64,000 nucleotides of DNA from NCBI GenBank assembly GCA_016712595.1, contig JADJQT010000006.1, forward strand, positions 1 through 64,000, written 5' to 3'. The notes beneath the pieces were generated by a model that was not told the DNA's origin, did no database searches, and worked only from the letters and a program-made list of their open reading frames with translations. Position 1 is the first letter of the stretch, and every line of letters starts with the position of its first letter. The translations under genes and the position numbers were made by a program. The stretch comes from Rhodospirillales bacterium. GTDB lineage: Bacteria > Pseudomonadota > Alphaproteobacteria > Rhodospirillales > Defluviicoccaceae. Of the stretch, positions 43,584 to 51,819 are shown in pieces.

Positions 43584-44617
43584 GCCGCCCTCCTCGTTTC
43601 CACCGGTCCCGCTCCGACCGGTCCGCTCCATATCGGCGCATCCGTGCGCTCTGCCGCCCGCAGCCGCGCCGAGCGGGCACGCGGGTTACGCTCGACCTCC
43701 TCGTCCCGCGGCCGCAGCGGCCTGCGGGTCATCAGCCGAAAGCTCGGCGCCAGCGGCATCTGCGCCGCGCTCGCCTCCGGCGCGTGGCGCGAGACCCGCG
43801 CCGCGGCGCCGCAGCGCTGCCTCAGGAATGTCTTCACGATCCGATCCTCCAGCGAATGAAAGGCGACGGCGACGAGACGGCCGCCGGGCGCGAGCAGGCG
43901 CTCCGCCGCAATGAGGCCGCGGTCGAGTTCGCCGAGTTCGTCGTTGACCCAGATGCGCAGGGCCTGAAACGTCCGCGTCGCCGGATCGAGCCCGTCGCCG
44001 GCGCGCGGCAGCACCGAATGGACGATCTCGCTCAGCCGGGCGGTTGTCTCGATCGGCGCTTGGCCGCGGGCACGGACGATCGCGGCGGCGATGCGCCGGG
44101 ATGCGCGTTCGCCCCCCAGGGTGAACAGCAGATCGGCAAGGTCACGCTCCGCCAGCCGGTTCACCGCATCGGCGGCGGTCGCGCCACCGAGCGTGTCCAT
44201 GCGCATGTCGAGCGGGCCGTCGAAGCGGAAGGAGAACCCCCGCGCCGGCGTGTCGATCTGCGGCGAGGAAACGCCGAGATCAAAGGCAATTCCGTCGATC
44301 TGCTCGAGGCCCCGCTCAGCCGCCAGGTCGGCGAGGTCACCAAACCGCCCGCGCACGATGCTGAGCCGCCCGGCGAACTCCGCGATCAGTGGTGTCGCCC
44401 TGGCGCAGGCCTCGGCGTCGCGATCAATCCCGACAACGGAACACGCGGCGGCCTCGAGCACGGCCCGGCTGTAGCCGCCCGCTCCGAACGTGGCATCGAC
44501 GATGACCGCCCCGGCGCGTGGCGCCAGCGCTTCAAGCACCTCTTCCAGCATGACGGGGGCATGGACCGGGTAAGCGGATACTTCCGGCGCACCGTTCGCG
44601 ACCACGGGCGTGCTCAT
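43580..44617 (-). CDS. rsmH: 16S rRNA (cytosine(1402)-N(4))-methyltransferase
   Basis: RsmH (MraW) methylates C1402 in the 16S rRNA P site using S-adenosylmethionine. The 345-residue protein has H-A-P-V-M-L-E-E-V near residue 19, the AdoMet loop D-A-T-F-G-A-G-G-Y-S-R-A, F-D-L-G-V-S-S-P-Q-I-D, R-G-F-S-F-R-F-D-G-P-L-D-M-R-M, and V-A-F-H-S-L-E-D-R-I-V-K. The start overlaps the mraZ TGA (ATGA). Confidence 0.97.
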   Translation of the reverse strand: MSTPVVANGAPEVSAYPVHAPVMLEEVLEALAPRAGAVIVDATFGAGGYSRAVLEAAACSVVGIDRDAEACARATPLIAEFAGRLSIVRGRFGDLADLAAERGLEQIDGIAFDLGVSSPQIDTPARGFSFRFDGPLDMRMDTLGGATAADAVNRLAERDLADLLFTLGGERASRRIAAAIVRARGQAPIETTARLSEIVHSVLPRAGDGLDPATRTFQALRIWVNDELGELDRGLIAAERLLAPGGRLVAVAFHSLEDRIVKTFLRQRCGAAARVSRHAPEASAAQMPLAPSFRLMTRRPLRPRDEEVERNPRARSARLRAAERTDAPIWSGPVGAGPVETRRAA

Positions 44618-45099
44618 CGCCCCACCTCCGGTCCCGGCCGCGCACCCGGCCTCAGACTCAGCGTCGCGCCGCGCTCGCGCACGCGCTCAGCCGCCTCGGC
44701 GTGACGCCCCCTGTAGGCATCCGGATGCCAGATCTGGAAGGTATTGCCGCGACCGACGAAGGTCGCCTCGCCGTCGAGGCCGGCGTAGGCCAGCAGTTCC
44801 GCGGGCAGCACCACGCGGCCCTCCGGATCGAACGGCAACGCGTGGGCGCTGCCGAGGATCACCGTCGCGAGGTCATTCTGCTCTTCGGAGAACAAGGCGA
44901 GGTCGTCGAGGCTTGCCGCGATCCGCTCCATGAACTGTTCGTCGCTTCCCTCTATGGCCGCCAGCTTTGGCGACGGGAACACGTAGACGCCGGCAAACGC
45001 CCCGCCCCTCGCCTGATAAAAATCACGAAACTGCTTCGGCACGGAGACGCGGCCCTTCCGGTCGATCCTGTTGGTGTGCTGGCCGACCAATAGCGGCAT
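44614..45099 (-). CDS. mraZ: Transcriptional regulator MraZ
   Basis: MraZ is an AbrB-like DNA-binding protein that represses its own dcw operon in E. coli. The 161-residue protein has two SpoVT/AbrB repeats, with D-R-K-G-R-V-S-V-P near residue 13 and D-P-E-G-R-V-V-L-P near 90. AGGGG lies 5 bases before the ATG. It is the first gene of the operon, and a set of TGGG repeats about 100-145 bases upstream is a probable binding site. Confidence 0.96.
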   Translation of the reverse strand: MPLLVGQHTNRIDRKGRVSVPKQFRDFYQARGGAFAGVYVFPSPKLAAIEGSDEQFMERIAASLDDLALFSEEQNDLATVILGSAHALPFDPEGRVVLPAELLAYAGLDGEATFVGRGNTFQIWHPDAYRGRHAEAAERVRERGATLSLRPGARPGPEVGR

Positions 45100-45198
45100 T
45101 GCAGCCCCTTCGGAAACTCCGAGCTTGGGCGCCGCGATTTACCCCGTTCTTGTTCGCCCAGTCCTCGCTCCAGGCTGAACCGCCGCACCGTCTACTAA

Positions 45199-45243
45199 TG
45201 GGATATCATGGGCATTAATGGTGGTCAATGGGATGGTATGGAT
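45199..45243. promoter_or_regulatory. Probable MraZ operator: TGGG repeats at 10-bp spacing
   Basis: TGGGA, TGGGC, TGGTG, TGGGA and TGGAT start at 45199, 45209, 45219, 45229 and 45239, an exact 10-bp period on the + strand. In E. coli MraZ binds TGGGN repeats separated by 5 bases, which gives the same period. Three repeats are exact and two are one-base variants. They lie 100-145 bases upstream of mraZ and read opposite to its transcription. Confidence 0.75.
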
Positions 45244-45433
45244 TCATCTGGTCTTTCGAAGTGCTTATCCACAGCCGGCGGCGATTGGGGCAGATGTTGG
45301 CAAGTTAAGTCGCAGTGGACGCTCGAGCACAAAATCAAGGGGCCATGATCGTCTCAGACCCCACTTTTGCGAATCGCATGCATCGCGGGCCCACGAGCTG
45401 ATTTTTTTGATCATTATTTGTTCTATTTATGTT

Positions 45434-45489
45434 CTGTTCCCCATCGCTGGTGCGGGCGCGGGATGGCCGGCACGAGCGATGGGGAACAG
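45434..45489. repeat. 15-bp perfect inverted repeat
   Basis: CTGTTCCCCATCGCT (45434-45448) and AGCGATGGGGAACAG (45475-45489) can pair around a 26-base GC-rich loop. It lies about 110 bases beyond rnpB in the direction of rnpB transcription. The bases after the stem on the leftward strand are A-rich rather than T-rich, so it does not look like a standard intrinsic terminator. Its role is unknown. Confidence 0.8.
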
Positions 45490-45597
45490 GGGTGAGCCCC
45501 GCTCCCGCCTCGCGGTCGGCGCTGCGCGCCCAGTGCTCGGCGATGCGCCCAGCGCGACCGGCCAACGCGCGCGGCGTTTCCGCCTGCGAGCAGGCGG

Positions 45598-46012
45598 GTG
45601 CCAGACGGCCTGTAAGCCGGGTTCTGTTCCCGCGTCGCCGCGGGTGATGGCCATTCATCTGGGACGCCCGTTACCGGACGCCTCGCGCGACCGACCCGGA
45701 CGACGGCGCGAAGACCCGCCTGCCGGGCGAGGCCCGGCGTGTCGTCCCTATTTGGTCTTGCTCCCGGTGGGGTTTACCATGCCGTCCCCGTTACCGGGAA
45801 CGCGGTGCGCTCTTACCGCACCCTTTCGCCCTTACCGGCAGGCCGGCGCGCCATGCGCTGACCCCGGCCGGCGGTTTGCTTTCTGTGGCACTTTCCCTGG
45901 GGTCGCCCCCGCCGGGCGTTACCCGGCACCGTGTTTCCGTGGAGCCCGGACTTTCCTCCCCACCGATCGGCCGAGACCAACCGGCGAAGGCGGCCATCCG
46001 GCCGTCTGGCAC
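45598..46012 (-). ncRNA. rnpB: RNase P RNA, bacterial type A
   Basis: This is the catalytic RNA that trims the 5' leader of tRNA precursors. Leftward, it has the universal GAGGAAAGTCCGGGCTCC core (CR-I) near the 5' end. It also has the GGTAAACCCCACCGGGAGC segment that binds the tRNA CCA end, AGACCAAATAGGG, and the 3' strand GAACCCGGCTTACAGGCC. The ends are set by the P1 helix: GTGCCAGACGGCC at the 5' end pairs perfectly (13 bp) with GGCCGTCTGGCAC at the 3' end. The length of 415 nt is normal for alphaproteobacteria. Confidence 0.96.
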
Positions 46013-46019
46013 GCCCACG

Positions 46020-46047
46020 ATGGTAGAGAGGCACAAGCGCCAGTCAA
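46020..46047 (-). promoter_or_regulatory. Probable sigma70-type promoter of rnpB
   Basis: Leftward, TTGACT (46047-46042) and TACCAT (46025-46020) are separated by 16 bases, and the first base of the P1 helix is 8 bases after the -10 box. The position fits transcription starting at the mature 5' end of RNase P RNA. Confidence 0.65.
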
Positions 46048-46274
46048 CGCCCGTCTCGGACGGGGCGCGTCCACTACCGTCGGATCGAGAAAAGAGGCTG
46101 CGGTTCGCGAGCGACGACGGTGTTGGCAAAGCCGAGGAGTTTGCGCGCGCAAGGCTTTGCTTAACCCACCCCACCTTCTTCGCTCGCGACCTGTCGAACA
46201 GTATTCCATTATGGGAGAGTCGGGCGGTACACGGCCAATGAACTCCGGAGATCGGGCGGAGCCGCGCTGCCCCC

Positions 46275-47159
46275 TCACCCCAAGACGGCGCGGGCGCGCA
46301 TCGCCGCCTGCCGGTCAGCGGTTTCGATCCAGGCGTCAGCGGCGGGGCCGTCGCGGCGGGCGTTGATGGTGAACAAGGCGCCGTCGATCACCGGGCGGAG
46401 GCCGCGGAACGCGAACGAGCGAAGCGTTTCCGCTGGCCATGCCGCGCGCACCGCATCGATCAGCAGCGTCGCCAGCAGCGGGCCGTGCACCACCAGCCCG
46501 GCGTAACCCTCGACTCCCGTCGCGTAGTCGCGGTCGTAGTGGATGCGGTGGGCGTTGAAGGTCAGCGCCGAATAGCGGAACAGCAGCACTGGATCGGCCC
46601 GCATCGGCTGGCCGCAAGCGGCGTTCGCCGCAATCGGCGCCGCGGGCGGTCCCGGCGCCGGCGCGTCGGCCCCATCATCGCCATGCGGTGCCGGCGGGTC
46701 GCCGTGCTGTTGGCGATAGACGATGTCCTGCTCCTCGACGAGGGCGAGTCCGGCGGGCATCTCGAAATCATGCCGGACGGTGACGAACACCAGGCGGCCG
46801 GATCGACCCGCCTTTTCGGAAACGCTGGCGATGGTCGAGGTCCGCCGTACCTGCGCGCCAGCGATCAGCGGCGCCTCGAAGCGAAGCCGCCCGCCTGCCC
46901 ACATGCGCCGCGCCGCGCCGACGTCCGGCAGGAAGCCGCCGGGCAGCGGATGTCCGTCGCGGCCAAGGCCCGAGCTGGCGGCACACGGCCAGAAGTAGAG
47001 CCAGTGACGCAACGGCGGCAGTTCGTCGCCGTCCTCGATCGGCGGTCCGCTGCGATCGAGCGCAGCGTCCAGCGCCTGCGCCCGCCCGGGATCCATCCGC
47101 TCGCTCGCCGTCTCGCTGCGGCCGATCCAGGCCCGCAGATCCGCATCCGCCGCCACCAT
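46275..47159 (-). CDS. MaoC/FAS1-like acyl-CoA dehydratase (HTD2 or mesaconyl-C4-CoA hydratase type)
   Basis: The 294-residue protein has a FAS1-like N-terminal hot-dog half (L-R-A-W-I-G-R-S-E-T, P-P-L-R-H-W-L-Y-F) and a C-terminal MaoC-like half. The latter carries the hydratase signature F-N-A-H-R-I-H-Y-D-R-D-Y, including the catalytic Asn/His, followed by G-L-V-V-H-G-P-L-L-A-T-L-L. It should hydrate or dehydrate a CoA thioester; relatives act on mesaconyl-C4-CoA or itaconyl-CoA. The start chosen is the ATG at 47159, before the family N terminus, with AGAGAG upstream. It is upstream of rnpB on the same strand with no obvious pathway neighbour. Confidence 0.85.
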   Translation of the reverse strand: MVAADADLRAWIGRSETASERMDPGRAQALDAALDRSGPPIEDGDELPPLRHWLYFWPCAASSGLGRDGHPLPGGFLPDVGAARRMWAGGRLRFEAPLIAGAQVRRTSTIASVSEKAGRSGRLVFVTVRHDFEMPAGLALVEEQDIVYRQQHGDPPAPHGDDGADAPAPGPPAAPIAANAACGQPMRADPVLLFRYSALTFNAHRIHYDRDYATGVEGYAGLVVHGPLLATLLIDAVRAAWPAETLRSFAFRGLRPVIDGALFTINARRDGPAADAWIETADRQAAMRARAVLG

Positions 47160-47601
47160 AATACGCTCTCTTTCGCCGGCATCCCGCAGCCGCGCGGGAC
47201 GGGCCGATCGTGCTCGCGACATCCTTCACGCAACCGCCCCGCCACCACCCCAGCATGGATGAAAACCAGCCCCGCGCTTTCGCTGCTACTCTCTGTCCGT
47301 CCCCCACAATGGGCGTGCAATCTCTGATACGGCGAGAATGCGGCAAATTCCACGACGATGCGCGCGATCCCCGCCTCCGCGAATGAGAGAGGCGCTTTAT
47401 CAGACCGCGATAAGAAGCGAGGAGGTTTTGATGACGAGCGCGCTTCGGCGTTTTCAGGGGCGAATGATAAAGTACGGTGCTGGCACGCTGAATCCTAAGC
47501 GGCCGGTCGTGGATTGCCGGTCGTGGATTGAGGGTCGCGGACGCGCGGGGTTGTGCGTGCGCTGCCGACGACGTTTGTCCGCTTACGCGCCCCTTCCCGG
47601 G
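47160..47601. other. Intergenic stretch with a possible gene fragment
   Basis: A rightward frame starting at ATG 47431 has a strong GAGGAGG five bases upstream. Its first 30 residues (R-R-F-Q-G-R-M-I-K-Y-G-A-G-T-L-N-P-K-R-P-V-V-D-C) faintly resemble the start of a PilZ domain. A 14-bp tandem repeat (47503-47530) then shifts it, and it runs antisense into flgK. It may be a remnant. Nothing else is visible. Confidence 0.35.
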
Positions 47602-49011
47602 CTAGCCGATCGCCGGACCGCCGGCGGCGACCATCAGAGTGCTGAACAGGCTTTGCGTCGTCGAAACGATGCGGGCGTTCGCCGCGTACGCTTGCTGAAG
47701 TTCCAAAAGATGAGAAAACTCGGCATCGAGATTGACGCCGCTCTCCGAGGAAATGAGAGCGTCTATGGCGGTTTGCGTTGCTTGTTCGGCATCGAGATCG
47801 CCCTTGAGATGCGCCTGGTTATTGCTCTGACCGGTGATGATCCCCGATGCCGCACCAGCGAGGCTGCCCGTCGCGGACATGCCCGGCCCGCTGAACGACA
47901 GCGCGCTCGACTGAAAGACACCGACGACGGCATCAATAAAGGTTGTATCGCCCAAGGCCAGTGCCGTAGCGGAATTGCCGTCGCGAATGGACGTGGGCGC
48001 GCTGACGATCGTGGAGTTCACCGCAATACGATTGGCGTAACCGTAAAGTTGTGACGGGGTTGAAACCGAATCGTAGGTCGTTGTTCCGCCGTCATTGAAT
48101 AACTCCACCCCGACACCGTTCAATGACGTCGTCAGCGTATCGGCGAAGGAGTCGAGCTGACTTTGAATATCCGGGACCGTCGTATTGATAACCTCAAGAA
48201 GTCCCTTTATCGCACCCGAGCGTGGCGATATCTGGGCCGACGTCGATAAGCCAGCGCCGAGTTCCACCAGGAGCTGGACCGGCCCGGTTCCGGCGATTTG
48301 CTGCGCTGAGATCGTGTTGGCCTGGGCGTCGACGAGCGCCGTGCCGTTCTTCGTGTAGACGGATACGCCGCCATCCGGGCGCGTAAAGGTGGTGATGTCG
48401 AGCATTGATGCGACATTCGCGATCGCCTGATCGCGTTGGTCTTCCAGATCGGTCGTATCGCCGTTTGTCGTCGCCAGAATTTTAGTATTGAGTGAATTGA
48501 TCAGCTGAAGGTCCTTATTGACCGACGAAACCGCCTCGCCGAGTTCATTTTCGGCGTTCGTCGCAACGCTCTGGGCCCGCTGATAGAGGCCTCGAATACT
48601 GGTCGTCAGGTTCTGCGCCGCGTTTACTGCCTCGGTATAGGCGGTGTCGGACTCCGGACTGGCGGCGAGCGCAACGAAGGTATCTCCGAGCGATGACGTC
48701 AACGTTGACAGCGACGTCGCGTCGCTTGGCGTGCCAAATTCGACGGAAAGCTGGCTGGCATAGCGAGAGAGCGCATCCAGCCGGCCGACATTCGATGCAG
48801 CATCCCGCGAAGTCCGCTGCAACCCGGCGTTCACGGCGCGCTGCACGCGATCAACGTAGGGCGCGCCGTCGACGCTGGTGCTTGTCACCTGCGTCTTGCG
48901 CGAATAGCCGGAGTCGTTGGCGTTGGCGATGTTCCGCGAGGTGACATCAATGCCCGAACTCGCGGTTTGCAAGCCTGCAAGTGCCGTGTTCAAGCTGCTG
49001 CCGATGGTCAC
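47602..49011 (-). CDS. flgK: Flagellar hook-associated protein FlgK (HAP1)
   Basis: FlgK joins the flagellar hook to the filament. The 469-residue protein has the rod/hook N-terminal motif S-S-L-N-T-A-L-A-G-L-Q-T-A-S-S-G-I-D-V-T-S, N-I-A-N-A-N-D-S-G-Y-S-R, a central variable part, and a C-terminal helix G-V-N-L-D-A-E-F-S-H-L-L-E-L-Q-Q-A-Y-A-A-N-A-R-I. It uses a GTG at 49011 with GGAGG 8 bases upstream. No flgL or other flagellar gene is next to it, so it looks solitary in this window. Confidence 0.92.
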   Translation of the reverse strand: MTIGSSLNTALAGLQTASSGIDVTSRNIANANDSGYSRKTQVTSTSVDGAPYVDRVQRAVNAGLQRTSRDAASNVGRLDALSRYASQLSVEFGTPSDATSLSTLTSSLGDTFVALAASPESDTAYTEAVNAAQNLTTSIRGLYQRAQSVATNAENELGEAVSSVNKDLQLINSLNTKILATTNGDTTDLEDQRDQAIANVASMLDITTFTRPDGGVSVYTKNGTALVDAQANTISAQQIAGTGPVQLLVELGAGLSTSAQISPRSGAIKGLLEVINTTVPDIQSQLDSFADTLTTSLNGVGVELFNDGGTTTYDSVSTPSQLYGYANRIAVNSTIVSAPTSIRDGNSATALALGDTTFIDAVVGVFQSSALSFSGPGMSATGSLAGAASGIITGQSNNQAHLKGDLDAEQATQTAIDALISSESGVNLDAEFSHLLELQQAYAANARIVSTTQSLFSTLMVAAGGPAIG

Positions 49012-49243
49012 CGCATCGTCCTCCGTGGCGCTTGAATCACCCCGCGCGGCCAAGCCAACGTGGCATTTGAGGGTGGATCGGCGGGCAGCATGACACGAAA
49101 CCGATTAACGAAGGGTTAACCACCTGCCGACGCTGCCTGTTTTGAAGGATTCCACGCGCGGCTCCCCAGCCTTCCTCTCCGCACCCCCGGGCCGATACCA
49201 GAGAATGTTTCCAAGATTTAATTCTTGCCGCCGTCAATATCTG

Positions 49244-49831
49244 TCAATATGGGTAGTATCGACCATATCGTGTATTCCAGTACCAGCGATAGCTTAGTCC
49301 CTGTGACCAATAATAATAAGTCTGGTAACGCCAGTCCGTGAGCTGCCGACGATAGACGGCGTCGTTCGCTTGAGCCTCCTGTACCTCGACAAGAAGCTTT
49401 CGTGCCTCGCCATCCCCGCTCGCGGCCGCGGCGGACAGCCATCGCGACGCTTCGTTCAGGTCCGAGCCCATTTCTTCGAGACCGGTGAAATAGAGGCGCC
49501 CGAGCGCCGTCTGCGCCGGAACATTGCCGCGCTCAGCGGCGCTGCGCATCCACTGCAGTGCCCGGTAACTGTCCTGCGGCACGCCGTCGCCACGGAAATA
49601 GCGCAGCGCGAGATCATAGGCGGCGCTTGGATCGTTCTGGGCCAGTGCTTCGAGGTCGGCGATGTGGCTGTCGGTCTTGGCCGTGGGGGCAACGGCCGCG
49701 CGCTCGGTGGTGACCACTGAGGGGTCCTGCTGCACACAGTGTCCGCCGGTACAGACCGTAACCGTCCGCGGCTCGGCGGTCTGCGAGCATGCTGCAAGGA
49801 CAGTGAGAATTCCAAAAAGCGTTCTTCGCAC
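49244..49831 (-). CDS. Sel1-repeat (TPR-like) lipoprotein
   Basis: The 195-residue protein has a short lipoprotein signal with L-A-A-C near residue 15. It then has two Sel1-type repeats (A-A-Y-D-L-A-L-R-Y-F-R-G-D-G-V-P-Q-D and A-Q-T-A-L-G-R-L-Y-F-T-G). The Tyr/Trp/Arg-rich C-terminal tail (W-R-Y-Q-T-Y-Y-Y-W-S-Q-G) is unusual. Sel1 proteins are interaction scaffolds in the envelope. The start is a GTG at 49831 with GGAGG 7 bases upstream; a start six codons upstream would precede that site. The partner is unknown. Confidence 0.8.
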   Translation of the reverse strand: MRRTLFGILTVLAACSQTAEPRTVTVCTGGHCVQQDPSVVTTERAAVAPTAKTDSHIADLEALAQNDPSAAYDLALRYFRGDGVPQDSYRALQWMRSAAERGNVPAQTALGRLYFTGLEEMGSDLNEASRWLSAAAASGDGEARKLLVEVQEAQANDAVYRRQLTDWRYQTYYYWSQGLSYRWYWNTRYGRYYPY

Positions 49832-50087
49832 GCACGGTCCTCCAGCCAAATCGACGCCTAAGAAACACTGGCGAGGGTTATCGCGATCATGGGCCGTCTG
49901 GCATCAAAGGAAAAGTGCTCCCATGCCGATGAGCGGTGCGCGACCGGCGACGTCGCCGTGTTCCAATGGCGACTAAGTGCGAAACGCGGGCATCCGGGGA
50001 GGGCCTGCTGCGCAAGCTCGCCTGAATTGCCCGCGCAGCATCAAAGCCGTCGTCTGCGGTGCGCTGATCGCGGGTGGCCTTGCGGGC

Positions 50088-50861
50088 TCACGGCGCCGTT
50101 GCCAGCACCTTTCCGACCTTGGTGTCGTCGTTATAGACGAAGAACGCGGCAACGTTGCGATGTTCCGCCGCAGCAACCATGCCGACGCCAGGCGCGACGA
50201 ACCGGCCCTGGATATCCTTGACGGTCGCCGGTCCGACCGTTCCCTCGAAGTCCCAGCGAAGCAGGGCCGCATCGAAGGTTCCCGCCGGAACCGTGACCTT
50301 GTACGCACCGACATAGGTGAGCGTCACATCCAGCGCACCCTCGTGCTCGAGGTCGTCGGGATCGGAAATGTCGTAGACCTTGACCTTCATTTTGAGGTGC
50401 TTGCTGTCGCCCGCGTTCATCCCGGCGATCAGCATCGGCTCGGGTGGATTGTAGCGCGTCAAAACACCCTGATCGCCGTCTGCCTCGGAGACGATCGTCA
50501 AGCTTTTGCCCGGCGTGTCCTGGAGATAAACGGCGCGGTCGCCGACTTGATAGCGCCATTGCCTGCCGGTCTTATCGCCAGCGACAGGGGTGATGACGTG
50601 CTGTTCCGTCGTTCCCGCGTCGGCGCCGCTGACGATGGCATAGGTCCGCTCGCCGGCACGGAGCATCGCAAGGTCCGGATCGATCGGAAACGCCGGCACC
50701 GGATCACCAACGACCCCCGGTAGATACTTCGTGGCCGCCTGTTGCATCGCCGCCGGCAACGGCACGAGCGCACCCGCACCTTGCGCCTTTGCCAGCACAG
50801 GGACCGAAATCGCCAACGCGATTGCAAGCGCCGCTGTGCGAAACCCGCATGTAAGTGTCAT
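50088..50861 (-). CDS. Secreted protein of unknown function
   Basis: The 257-residue protein has a clear signal peptide (hydrophobic A-A-L-A-I-A-L-A-I-S-V-P-V-L-A, cleavage after about residue 26). The mature part is probably beta-rich and ends with D-V-T-L-T-Y-V-G-A-Y-K-V-T-V-P-A-G-T-F-D, a pattern seen in several periplasmic DUF families with an outer-membrane or lipid-binding barrel. I do not recognise the family. It is likely a periplasmic or secreted single-gene unit with intergenic gaps of more than 200 bases on both sides. Confidence 0.7.
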   Translation of the reverse strand: MTLTCGFRTAALAIALAISVPVLAKAQGAGALVPLPAAMQQAATKYLPGVVGDPVPAFPIDPDLAMLRAGERTYAIVSGADAGTTEQHVITPVAGDKTGRQWRYQVGDRAVYLQDTPGKSLTIVSEADGDQGVLTRYNPPEPMLIAGMNAGDSKHLKMKVKVYDISDPDDLEHEGALDVTLTYVGAYKVTVPAGTFDAALLRWDFEGTVGPATVKDIQGRFVAPGVGMVAAAEHRNVAAFFVYNDDTKVGKVLATAP

Positions 50862-51108
50862 TGAACGTTTTCCCTGACCCGCTTCCGGTCGCCGGATGGC
50901 GCCGCTGCACGGCAGATCCGGCCTCCTGCGAAGGTCCGTGTTCTGCCCGAGACGGGTGACACTAGAGGCAAACCGAGGCCCCGGGCAACAGCATGGCGCG
51001 TCGCGTGACCTTTTTCGCCGATGGGGTCAACGCCCCACGATTTCGCACGCAAGGCGTGTATTTTCTGGTTGTTTTTGACGAATCCTGGTGTTTCATCACG
51101 CATTTCGT

Positions 51109-51579
51109 TCACGCTTTCGGCGCCGGATCCCGATCCCAGGGAAAATCGATCCAGACGTCCTGATCGACCAAGCGGATGAAGGTATCGACGAAGGGCTGGC
51201 CGGCGGGCTTGGTGTAGAGCGTCGCGTAACGCGCGCGCGGCAACATCCGGCGGGCGGCCTCGGCGGTCGACCCGGTATCGGCGACATCGTCGATAAGAAT
51301 CCAGCCGTCACCGTCGCCGACTTCGCTCGATGCGGTCTTGAGCACCTCGAGCGGTCCCTTGATCTCGCCGTCGTAACTGGAGATGCACAGCGTCTCGACC
51401 AGGCGGATGCCGAGCACCCGGGCGACGATCGCCGCCGGAACCAGGCCGCCGCGGCTGATCGCGACGATGCCGCGATACGGGCCGCAAGCGGCGAGCCGGC
51501 CGGCGAGGTCAACGGCTTCCCGGTGCATCTCGTGCCAGGAGGACGAATGGATCTTGGCTGGCGTGCGCGCTTCGGACAT
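51109..51579 (-). CDS. gpt: Xanthine phosphoribosyltransferase
   Basis: The enzyme salvages xanthine and guanine by transfer of phosphoribose from PRPP. The 156-residue protein has the E. coli Gpt-like layout: S-W-H-E-M-H-R-E-A near residue 12, A-I-S-R-G-G-L-V-P-A, and the PRPP-binding loop L-I-D-D-V-A-D-T-G-S-T. It ends with V-W-I-D-F-P-W-D-R-D. The start is the ATG at 51579, preceded by GGGAGCGGGG. The frame stays open upstream through a GCGACG repeat, which would add a meaningless Ser-Pro tail and is not coding. Confidence 0.92.
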   Translation of the reverse strand: MSEARTPAKIHSSSWHEMHREAVDLAGRLAACGPYRGIVAISRGGLVPAAIVARVLGIRLVETLCISSYDGEIKGPLEVLKTASSEVGDGDGWILIDDVADTGSTAEAARRMLPRARYATLYTKPAGQPFVDTFIRLVDQDVWIDFPWDRDPAPKA

Positions 51580-51678
51580 CCCCGCTCCCTTCGCTTGCCG
51601 CTGAGTAAGGCCAAGCGGCTTTGTCGATCGAGATCTATCATACCTCGACCGGGGAATTCGAGGCGCGCCGCGACAGCG

Positions 51679-51722
<44 letters not shown>

Positions 51723-51819
51723 AAGGTGGCATATATCGCGCTATCGCTTCGTCCAGAGGTTGATCGACGAAAACCCGCAGTGAGGTGAGCCGAAAGGTCT
51801 CCTCGCCGGGAACGACGGG

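Larger units (their letters stand above)
45100..45597. other. Leader region between rnpB and mraZ
   Basis: No protein gene is visible. The region holds the TGGG repeats (45199-45243), an AT-rich stretch with a seven-T run (about 45402-45435) and a 15-bp inverted repeat (45434-45489). A smaller stem lies at 45580-45597, just after the rnpB 3' end; it lacks a T tract. The mraZ promoter should lie here, but I cannot fix its -35 and -10. Confidence 0.6.
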
